From an uncultured Demequina sp. (GTDB taxonomy: Bacteria; Actinomycetota; Actinomycetes; Actinomycetales; Demequinaceae), in NCBI GenBank assembly GCA_937925595.1, contig CALALQ010000276.1, forward strand, positions 1 to 10,843: 10,843 bases of DNA. Direction: 5' to 3'. This document shows positions 5,133-10,843 of this stretch, piece after piece. The notes beneath the pieces are model-generated. The model searched no databases and was not told the DNA's origin. It worked only from the letters and a program-made list of their open reading frames with translations. Position numbers and translations under genes: made by a program. Each line of letters starts with the position of its first letter. Position 1 is the stretch's first letter.

Positions 5133-6205
5133 TTGATCCTCGGAATCACGGGAGAGGGAGCGGTTTCGATCGACGGCGGGACGAACGCCAGCGCCGCCAG
5201 CGCGGTCGTCATCGTGCCGTTGAGCCGGGCACGCTCGGCGCGGCCGAGCCCGTTGAGCGTGGGCAGATGGCCGTGGTGTCTGCGGCGGATCGCCGCGACG
5301 GCGCCGTCGAGCGCCCGCAGATCGCTCTGGACCTGGATCAACACGTTGTTGCGGCCCTGCAGCAGCGGCTCGAGCGTCCCGATCACCTGGTGGGTCGCCG
5401 CGAGCAGCGCCGCGGTGCCGAGGACGCCCTCGCCGCTCCAGGGCACGTCCGTGCTCGTGAGGAGCTTGCGCTGCGCGTCCTCGAGGATCTCGTGTGCGCG
5501 GGTGCGGTAGTCGAGCGGATCGATCTCGGTATCGGGCAGCTCGGCGGCCAGCGCGGCCAGAGAGCGCTCCAGCTTCCGCTGGGTCGGGAGCAGCGCCTGC
5601 GGACGCTCGCCGGTCCACAGGCCCTTCTCGATCCGGTGCAGACCGGTGAAGTCCGGGTCGGCCGCCCCGCGCGGAAGACCGCCGGGCATCCCGTCGATCG
5701 CCTGGTCGAGGTCGCCGAACAGGCCGTAGACGGCGCCGAGGTGCAGGTAGCTGCTCCAGGTCGCGCGCCAGGCCGCCTGCGCGCCGCGCCGGTCGCCCGC
5801 TGCCAGCTCACGATGGAGCGTGCGGGCGTGGCGCCGGGTGCGCGCCGTCCAGCGCTCGGCGTAGGCGATGTACCGGGCCACGGGGGCCTCGTACGCCTCC
5901 GGTGCGATCGGGGCCAGTTCGGTCACGAGCCGGCCGGTCAGATCGGAGCCGGACCGCTGACTTTCACCCACCTGGCTCCCGTAGAGGTCGGCGGGGACGT
6001 CGGAGCCGACCACCTTGTGCACCTGCACGCCGAGCGGGTTGCGGTCGTCCACAGGGCCGGAGAGCTTGAGCACTCCGAATGACTTGTCGCCACGCGGACC
6101 ACCGAACGGTGAGAGTGCGAACGCGGCCAGCGCGAGTGCGACCAGTGCGATGCCGGCCAGGACGGCTCTGCGGAGGTGAAGTGGGATAGAGGACACGCGC
6201 GACAC
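5129..6205 (-). CDS. efeO: EfeO-type iron-uptake lipo-/membrane-anchored protein, M75 (imelysin-like) domain
   Basis: EfeO proteins bind iron outside the membrane and work with EfeB and the EfeU permease. The product from the GTG at 6205 is about 358 residues. The N-terminus is basic (HLRRAV, residues 10-15), then a hydrophobic segment LAGIALVALALAAFALS (16-32) forms an uncleaved anchor or signal; no lipobox Cys is visible, so membrane anchoring is the better reading. The M75 domain carries the metal-binding HxxE in GLHRIEKGLW (His190-Glu193), the hallmark of EfeO and imelysin-like proteins. Only about 60 residues separate the membrane segment from the helical domain, so the N-terminal cupredoxin domain of long EfeO proteins appears absent. 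The start is uncertain: GTG at 6205 or 6196, neither with a strong ribosome site. The gene leads an efeO-efeB pair. Confidence 0.88.
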   Translation of the reverse strand: MSRVSSIPLHLRRAVLAGIALVALALAAFALSPFGGPRGDKSFGVLKLSGPVDDRNPLGVQVHKVVGSDVPADLYGSQVGESQRSGSDLTGRLVTELAPIAPEAYEAPVARYIAYAERWTARTRRHARTLHRELAAGDRRGAQAAWRATWSSYLHLGAVYGLFGDLDQAIDGMPGGLPRGAADPDFTGLHRIEKGLWTGERPQALLPTQRKLERSLAALAAELPDTEIDPLDYRTRAHEILEDAQRKLLTSTDVPWSGEGVLGTAALLAATHQVIGTLEPLLQGRNNVLIQVQSDLRALDGAVAAIRRRHHGHLPTLNGLGRAERARLNGTMTTALAALAFVPPSIETAPSPVIPRIK

Positions 6206-6357
6206 GGCCCGACAACAATGACGGCTCGTAGATATGCTCCGCAAAGAGCGAGTGGTCCGTCGCCAGCGGACAGTACTGAATTCGCTCTGGCAACGCCATC
6301 GGGGGGGCGGCGATGGCAGGGTGCCCGGGTCTACCGCCGACGAGAAACGAGGTGGCC
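6206..6357. promoter_or_regulatory. Divergent intergenic region with a nested inverted repeat
   Basis: This stretch must hold the promoters of efeO (leftward) and the phosphoesterase gene (rightward). It holds a two-level inverted repeat: outer arms AGAGCGA (6245-6251) and TCGCTCT (6282-6288), inner arms GTCCG (6255-6259) and CGGAC (6267-6271). This could be an operator or an mRNA leader structure. I found no clear Fur or DtxR/IdeR box and no confident -35/-10 pair. Confidence 0.4.
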
Positions 6358-8406
6358 GTGTCGAGTCGTTACCTCCTGGGGGCCGTGGGCGTGGCGGGCA
6401 TCGCCATCGCGATCGGCGTGGCATCGTCGGGCGCGAGCGGGCCGGAGCCGCCGAAGCCGAAGACCCCGATCGAGCACGTGGTCGTGCTCTTCGGCGAGAA
6501 CAACTCGTTCGACCATTACTTCGGCACCTATCCGAACGCGGAGAACCCGCCGGGGCAGACGCCGTTCATCCCGCGCCCGGACACGCCCGCGGTCGACGGC
6601 TTCACGAGCGAGCTGCTCACCAACAACCCGAACGCGTTCAACCCCCGGCGCCTCGACCGCAGCGAGGCGGTGACCTGCGACCAGAACCACCAGTACGGGC
6701 CCGAGCAGGCGGCCTACAACCGCGGCGCGATGGACAAGTTCGTCGAGAACACGACGGGCGGCAGCTGCCGGCAGAGCACCACGAAGAACAACTCGACGTA
6801 CGGCCCGCAGGGCATCGTGATGGGCTACTACGACGGCAACACCGTCACGGCGTGGTGGAACCTCGCGCAGCACTTCACGCTCAGCGACAACTACTTCACG
6901 ACGACCTTCGGGCAGTCGACGATCGGCGCCATCAACCTGATCAGCGCCAACACCCACGGCGTCGTCCTGCACGGCGGGACGTCGAGCAACGTCCGCAACG
7001 GCACGATGGTCAACAACGTCGAGCCGCTGTACGACCAGTGCGCGAACCCGAACAACCAGCTCAACACCGACGGCACGGTGGGCGGCGTCACGGGCTACTA
7101 CACGAACCGCAACATCGGCGACCTGATGAACGACGCGGGCGTGACCTGGGGCTGGTTCCAGGGCGGCTTCACCCCTTCGTCGACCGTCGTGCAGCGGGGC
7201 TTCACGCGCGCCGTCTGCGGCACGTCGCACCGCAACGTCGGCGGCGCGAACGTCGCCGACTACGTCCCGCACCACAACCCGTTCGCGTACTACGCGAGCA
7301 CGGCCAACGTCAACCACGTCTCGCCGTCCTCGGTCGAGCAGGTCGGGAGCTCCGATCCTGAGGGCACGCCGCCCGAACAGGCGGTCAACCACAACTACGA
7401 CCTGACGTGGTTCACGCGGGCCCTGGAGGCCGGCACGCTGCCGCAGGTCTCGTTCCTGAAGGCGCCCGCCTACGCGAACGGGCACCCCGGCAATTCGGAC
7501 CCGCTCGACGAACAGCAGTTCATCGCCGAGATGGTCAACGCCGTCCAACGCTCCCAGTACTGGGACTCGACGGCGATCATTCTCACCTACGACGACTCCG
7601 ACGGCTGGTACGACCACGTCCAGGGCCCGATCACCCACGTCTCACACGACTCGCTCGACGTGCTGACCGGACCGGGCGAATGCGGCACCTCGACGACACC
7701 TGCGCAGAACGACAAGTGCGGCGTCGGCCCCCGTGTCCCGCTGCTGATCGCCTCGCCGTGGGTCCGCGCCAACTACGTCGACCACACGTTCACCGAGCAG
7801 GCCTCGATCATCAAGTTCATCGAGGACAACTGGGGGCTGCCGCGGATCGGCGGCGGCTCGGTCGACGCCGAGGCAGGCTCGCTGGACCCGATGTTCGACT
7901 TCGACCCGTCGCATCCGCGCGCGCCCGCGACGCTGCTCGACCCGCTGACGGGGGAGGTCACCGGCACGTCGGTGCCGGGTGACGTCGGTGGGACGGTGCC
8001 GCCGACGCTGTCGCTCTCGCTCGCCTCCGGCCCGGCCGGCCTCGGTGCGTTCGTGCCCGGGGTGGCGCGCACCTACGAGACCACGCTGGGCGGCTCGATC
8101 ACGTCGACCGCCGCCGATGCCACCCTGAGCGTCACCGATCCTGCGTCCGCCGCTCCTGGGCACCTGGTCAACGGGTCGTTCTCGCTGCCGGCGCCGCTCC
8201 AGATCAAGGCGACCGACGTCCCGAACCCGGAAGGCACCTTCCAGGCGCTCGGGAGCGAGGCGCTCCCGCTGCTGACGGAGTCACAACCGTTGAGCAACGA
8301 CCCGGTGACGATCGCGTTCCGGCAGGAGATCGGCGCCGGCGATGCGCTCCGGACGGGCACCTACGGCAAGACGCTGACCTTCACGCTCGCCACGACGTCA
8401 CCCTGA
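6358..8406 (+). CDS. Secreted phosphoesterase of the phospholipase C / acid phosphatase family (PF04185 type)
   Basis: A predicted exported hydrolase of about 682 residues. From GTG 6358 the N-terminus is a signal-like stretch, YLLGAVGVAGIAIAIGVASS (residues 5-24). Family motifs follow in order. EHVVVLFGENNSFDHYFGTY (39-58) is the ENxSFDHYFG metal/nucleophile motif. Next come TYDDSDGWYDHV (410-421) and GPRVPLLIASPWVRANYVDH (457-476), continuing to FIEDNWGLPRI. These define the bacterial non-specific phospholipase C and acid phosphatase family, which cleaves phosphate esters or diesters outside the cell. From about residue 550 a Thr/Ser/Val/Gly-rich beta-type domain of about 130 residues follows (DATLSVTDP, LVNGSFSLPAPLQ), of unknown role and possibly for wall or substrate attachment. 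GTG 6358 is preferred because AGGTGG stands just before it; ATG at 6313 after a G run is the alternative. The exact substrate is unknown. Confidence 0.9.
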   Translation: MSSRYLLGAVGVAGIAIAIGVASSGASGPEPPKPKTPIEHVVVLFGENNSFDHYFGTYPNAENPPGQTPFIPRPDTPAVDGFTSELLTNNPNAFNPRRLDRSEAVTCDQNHQYGPEQAAYNRGAMDKFVENTTGGSCRQSTTKNNSTYGPQGIVMGYYDGNTVTAWWNLAQHFTLSDNYFTTTFGQSTIGAINLISANTHGVVLHGGTSSNVRNGTMVNNVEPLYDQCANPNNQLNTDGTVGGVTGYYTNRNIGDLMNDAGVTWGWFQGGFTPSSTVVQRGFTRAVCGTSHRNVGGANVADYVPHHNPFAYYASTANVNHVSPSSVEQVGSSDPEGTPPEQAVNHNYDLTWFTRALEAGTLPQVSFLKAPAYANGHPGNSDPLDEQQFIAEMVNAVQRSQYWDSTAIILTYDDSDGWYDHVQGPITHVSHDSLDVLTGPGECGTSTTPAQNDKCGVGPRVPLLIASPWVRANYVDHTFTEQASIIKFIEDNWGLPRIGGGSVDAEAGSLDPMFDFDPSHPRAPATLLDPLTGEVTGTSVPGDVGGTVPPTLSLSLASGPAGLGAFVPGVARTYETTLGGSITSTAADATLSVTDPASAAPGHLVNGSFSLPAPLQIKATDVPNPEGTFQALGSEALPLLTESQPLSNDPVTIAFRQEIGAGDALRTGTYGKTLTFTLATTSP

Positions 8407-8417
8407 CGGGCGGCCGC

Positions 8418-8447
8418 CGCATCGCTGGGAGCGTTCCCAGCGATGCG
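8418..8447. terminator. Bidirectional hairpin between convergent genes
   Basis: The arms CGCATCGCTGGGA (8418-8430) and TCCCAGCGATGCG (8435-8447) pair perfectly over 13 bp with a GCGT loop. The hairpin starts 12 bases after the stop codon of the phosphoesterase gene and ends 15 bases before the end of the convergent RibD-C-like gene. There is no T tract on either strand, as is common for terminators in very GC-rich bacteria. It probably protects or ends both transcripts. Confidence 0.7.
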
Positions 8448-8462
8448 CGCGGTCCGCGCTGA

Positions 8463-9119
8463 TCACGTTGAACCCGCAACCCGGGCTCCGGCACGTCGGG
8501 GCCCGGCGGCGCGCTTGACCCGGTACTCGAGCACCGTCGCCCACTCCAGCGGCCGGACGCCCACGGGCTCGAGCTCCGCGGACACGCCGGCACCGTCGAA
8601 CAGCGGCTTGCCCGCGCCCAGCAGCACGGGCGCGACGATGATCGCGAGCTCGTCGATCACGCCGGCGGCAAGGGCCTGGCGGATCACGTCGGCACCGCCG
8701 CCGATCGCGACGTCCTGGCCCCCCGCGGCCGCGCGCGCCCGCGCGAGCGCCTCGTCGAACCCGCCGACGAACACGAACTCGCCCGTGCCCGGCTCCTCCT
8801 CGGGCCGGTGGGTGACGACGAACACGGGCACGCCCCACGGGTTCTTCTCGCCCCAGTGCCCGGCGGCCTCGTACATCCAGCGCCCGACGACCACCGCGCC
8901 CGTCCGCGCCATCGTCGCGTCGAGGAACGCGCGCGCCTCGCCGGAGGCTTCGCCCGCCGGCCCGTCGTCGTAGCTCCACGGCCCGCCGAAGATCCAGTAG
9001 TGGAGGCGCTCGCCGCCCACTCCGAGGCCCTGGCCGGGGCCGTCGTCCGGCCCGGCGACGTAGCCGTCCACCGAGATCGTGATCGAGGCGGTCACCTTGC
9101 TCTGCATCGTCGTGCCCAT
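8463..9119 (-). CDS. RibD C-terminal / dihydrofolate-reductase-like family protein
   Basis: A 218-residue protein of the DHFR-like fold also found as the reductase half of RibD; stand-alone members are presumed NAD(P)H-dependent reductases of unknown substrate. Visible family features are the N-terminal strand and turn VTASITISVDGYVAGPDD with a substrate-side Asp, VVGRWMYEAAGHWGEKNPW, the strand PVFVVTHRP, the nucleotide-binding GGQDVAIGGGADVIRQAL, and DELAIIVAPVLLGAGKPLF near the end. The ATG at 9119 has GAGG a few bases upstream (TGAGGCGGC). A second ATG at 9108 would remove four residues. The C-terminus has an extra basic tail (KRAAGPRRAGARVAG). It is divergently arranged from the dehydrogenase gene, with 75 bp between them. 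It is unlikely to be true folA or ribD, since no deaminase domain is present. Confidence 0.85.
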   Translation of the reverse strand: MGTTMQSKVTASITISVDGYVAGPDDGPGQGLGVGGERLHYWIFGGPWSYDDGPAGEASGEARAFLDATMARTGAVVVGRWMYEAAGHWGEKNPWGVPVFVVTHRPEEEPGTGEFVFVGGFDEALARARAAAGGQDVAIGGGADVIRQALAAGVIDELAIIVAPVLLGAGKPLFDGAGVSAELEPVGVRPLEWATVLEYRVKRAAGPRRAGARVAGST

Positions 9120-9194
9120 GCCGCCTCAGACCGCGCCGGGCCTGAGAACTCATCGGCGTTTCCCTACGCAGACGGGTGGGAAGCCGGAACCAGC

Positions 9195-10346
9195 ATGCGC
9201 GCGATGACATACCGCGGCCCGTACAAGCTCCGGGTCGAGGAGAAGGACCGGCCGCGGATCGAGCACCCCAACGACGCGATCGTCCGGGTGCAGTTGGCCG
9301 CGATCTGCGGCTCTGACCTGCACCTGTACCACGGGATGATGCCGGACACCCGGATCGGCCACACGTTCGGGCACGAGTTCATCGGCGTGGTCGACGAGGT
9401 CGGCTCGTCGGTGGAGACGCTGCAGGTCGGCGACCGCGTGATGGTGCCGTTCAACATCTTCTGCGGCAGCTGCTGGTTCTGCGCGCGCGGCCTGTTCAGC
9501 AACTGCCACAACGTGAACCCGAACGCCACGGCGGTCGGCGGGATCTACGGCTACTCGCACACGACGGGCGGCTACGACGGCGGCCAGGCCGAGTACGTGC
9601 GCGTGCCGTTCGCGGACGTCGGCCCGGTGAAGATCCCGGAGTGGATGCACGACGAGGACGCCGTGCTGCTCACGGACGCGGCCGCGACGGGCTACTTCGG
9701 CGCCCAGCTGGGCGAGATCGCCGAGGGCGACACCGTCGTGGTCCTGGGCGCGGGACCCGTCGGCCTGATCGCCGCCCAGTCCGCGTGGCTGATGGGCGCG
9801 GGCCGGGTGATCGTCGTCGACCACCTCACCGAGCGGCTCGAGAAGGCGCGCACGATGGCCCACGCCGAGATGCTCAACTACGACGAGTACGACGACATCG
9901 TGGTCGAGCTCAAGCTGCAGACGGACCATCTCGGCGCCGACGTGGTCATCGAGGCCGTGGGCGCGGAGGCCGACGGCAGCTGCCTGCAGCACGTCGCGGC
10001 GGCCAAGCTCAAGCTCCAGGGCGGCTCACCCGTCGCGCTCAACTGGGCGATCGACGGCGTGCGCAAAGGCGGCACGGTCGCCGTCGTCGGCGCCTACGGC
10101 CCGATCCAGAGCGCGGTCAAGTTCGGCGACGCCCTCAACAAGGGCCTGACCATGCGCATGAACCAGACGCCGGTCAAGCGCCAGTGGCCGCGGATGTTCG
10201 AGCACGTCCGCAACGGGCACCTCACGCCGCGGGAGATGGTGACCCACCGCTTCCCGCTGGAGGAGATCCCCGAGGCCTACCACGTCTTCTCGTCCAAGCT
10301 CGACGGCTGCATCAAGCCGCTGATCCTGCCCGGCGGAGGCAACTGA
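9195..10346 (+). CDS. Zinc-dependent medium-chain alcohol dehydrogenase (formaldehyde-dehydrogenase-like)
   Basis: A 383-residue medium-chain dehydrogenase that would oxidise an alcohol or aldehyde adduct with NAD(P). Catalytic zinc ligands are visible: Cys38 in AICGSDLH, and His60-Glu61 in FGHEFIG. The structural zinc lobe has four cysteines in spacing CxxCxxC then C (90, 93, 96, 104). The Rossmann motif is GAGPVGL (185-191), with the acidic end of the second strand at VIVVD. A segment around SCLQHVAAAKLKLQGGSP (about 260-277) and the ending VFSSKLDGCIKPLIL resemble the glutathione-independent formaldehyde-dehydrogenase-like branch. The start is ATG 9195; ATG 9204 is possible, and the ribosome site is weak (GGAACC). 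The next gene begins one base after the stop, so the two form an operon. The substrate is not determinable from sequence. Confidence 0.9.
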   Translation: MRAMTYRGPYKLRVEEKDRPRIEHPNDAIVRVQLAAICGSDLHLYHGMMPDTRIGHTFGHEFIGVVDEVGSSVETLQVGDRVMVPFNIFCGSCWFCARGLFSNCHNVNPNATAVGGIYGYSHTTGGYDGGQAEYVRVPFADVGPVKIPEWMHDEDAVLLTDAAATGYFGAQLGEIAEGDTVVVLGAGPVGLIAAQSAWLMGAGRVIVVDHLTERLEKARTMAHAEMLNYDEYDDIVVELKLQTDHLGADVVIEAVGAEADGSCLQHVAAAKLKLQGGSPVALNWAIDGVRKGGTVAVVGAYGPIQSAVKFGDALNKGLTMRMNQTPVKRQWPRMFEHVRNGHLTPREMVTHRFPLEEIPEAYHVFSSKLDGCIKPLILPGGGN

Positions 10347-10347
10347 C

Positions 10348-10843
10348 ATGAGCGACACGACCCCGATCGCCTACGTCCCCGACCAGCCGCGCATGCGCGA
10401 GACGCCCGAGCAGCTGCGCGCGCGGATCCCGGGCTGGGGCGCGGACCTGGACCCGGCCGACCGCCCGTCGTACCCCAAGCTGCAGTACGACCCGGAGCGC
10501 ACCCGCTGGCGCTTTCCCGAGCGCCAGCCCGGGGCCGAGGGCCGCGAGCGCTCGATCGAGCACGCCTTCGTCACGCCGGTGTTCGGCACCGCGCAGCCGC
10601 TGCACGGGCTGTCCGGGAAGATCCGGCGGCTCGCCTACGAGCGCTACAGCGAAGGCCGGCTGGCCCACTGGCTGCTGCTGATCGCGGGTGACCGCGTCGA
10701 CGCGTGGGGGAGCCACCTGCGCTCGTTCGCCACCCTGCGGCCGGACAACCCGGTGACGCAGAGCGGCGTGCGCGCCGAGCTCTCCGCCGACGGCTCGGCG
10801 CGCAGCGGGCGCTCGGACCGTCGCCACCACGCGCTGGACCCGG
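10348..10843 (+). CDS. Conserved-looking protein of unknown function, co-transcribed with the dehydrogenase (3' end missing)
   Basis: An open frame of at least 165 residues starts one base after the dehydrogenase stop (TGA C ATG), with GGAGG at 10335-10339, eight bases ahead. Third positions are almost all G/C, so it is clearly coding. The protein begins MSDTTPIAYVPDQPRMRETP, followed by a polar, Pro- and Arg-rich N-terminus. A more ordered part runs from FVTPVFGTAQPLHGLSGKI through RLAHWLLLIAGDRVDAWGS and continues off the edge. There is no signal peptide, zinc site or nucleotide motif. The WLLLIAGDRVDAWG segment is the only hydrophobic stretch and is too short and polar for a confident membrane span. 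Tight coupling suggests it works with the dehydrogenase, but its function is unknown. Confidence 0.85.
   Translation, partial: MSDTTPIAYVPDQPRMRETPEQLRARIPGWGADLDPADRPSYPKLQYDPERTRWRFPERQPGAEGRERSIEHAFVTPVFGTAQPLHGLSGKIRRLAYERYSEGRLAHWLLLIAGDRVDAWGSHLRSFATLRPDNPVTQSGVRAELSADGSARSGRSDRRHHALDP

Noticed and set aside
4107..5510. Long plus-strand open frame (467 aa) opposite efeB and efeO
   Set aside because: Shadow frame; the opposite strand encodes two recognisable proteins with overlapping stop and start.
5133..5618. N-terminal extension of the efeB frame across efeO, giving a 573-residue open frame
   Set aside because: It overlaps efeO antiparallel in reading phase, is Arg/Ala/Pro noise, and the Tat signal and ribosome site place the real start at 5132.
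6331..7638. Long minus-strand open frame (435 aa) opposite the phosphoesterase gene
   Set aside because: It is rich in Val, Arg, Asp and Ala with no recognisable motif, a typical shadow frame of a GC-rich gene whose plus strand carries clear catalytic motifs.
9125..9145. Inverted repeat CTCAG/CTGAG between the RibD-C-like gene and the dehydrogenase gene
   Set aside because: Arms of only 5 bp are expected by chance in this composition, and no promoter elements frame it.
1..10843. CRISPR arrays, retrons, diversity-generating repeats, toxin-antitoxin pairs
   Set aside because: No regularly spaced repeats, reverse transcriptase motif or paired small genes were found on either strand. The only notable direct repeats are the att cores and the linked terminators.

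Overview
The window is uniformly GC-rich DNA. Real genes have almost only G or C at third codon positions and several use GTG starts. This fits a high-GC actinobacterium. The protein style (EfeO/EfeB pair, PF04185 phosphoesterase, integrase type) suggests Thermoleophilia / Solirubrobacterales, but that placement is inference and no taxonomic marker was searched.

Left edge (1-560): the 3' end of an unidentified gene runs straight into ssrA (tmRNA, 126-505), with the ssrA promoter inside the end of that gene. The tmRNA has a complete tRNA-like domain and an 18-residue tag reading frame, ADKNTALAASSHEYALAA. A long hairpin with a T tract (513-560) follows it.

Island (493-3836): the last bases of ssrA (493-507) recur at 3822-3836 with one mismatch (14 of 15). 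This looks like the attL/attR pair of an integrated element that used the tmRNA 3' end as its target. Just inside attR is a badly frameshifted tyrosine integrase (about 3074-3812). The only intact gene inside is an MFS transporter on the minus strand (1287-2474). The rest is gene debris, including one remnant with strong coding character near 870-1081. Behind attR sits a second terminator hairpin (3841-3875) very similar to the one behind ssrA, best explained as the original ssrA terminator pushed 3.3 kb away.

Chromosomal block right of attR (3897-10843): minus-strand efeO-efeB (M75/imelysin-type EfeO and Tat-exported DyP peroxidase EfeB) overlap by their stop and start codons, and no efeU permease is present. 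Divergent from efeO is a large secreted PF04185-type phosphoesterase (phospholipase C family) with an extra C-terminal beta-rich domain. It converges, across a 13-bp hairpin, on a RibD-C/dihydrofolate-reductase-like protein. Divergent from that is a zinc-dependent alcohol/formaldehyde-type dehydrogenase. One nucleotide after it begins a conserved-looking protein of unknown function that runs off the right end.

No CRISPR array, rRNA, ordinary tRNA or intact insertion sequence was seen. The main point of interest is the ssrA integration site: a decayed island that rebuilt both the tmRNA 3' end and its terminator.
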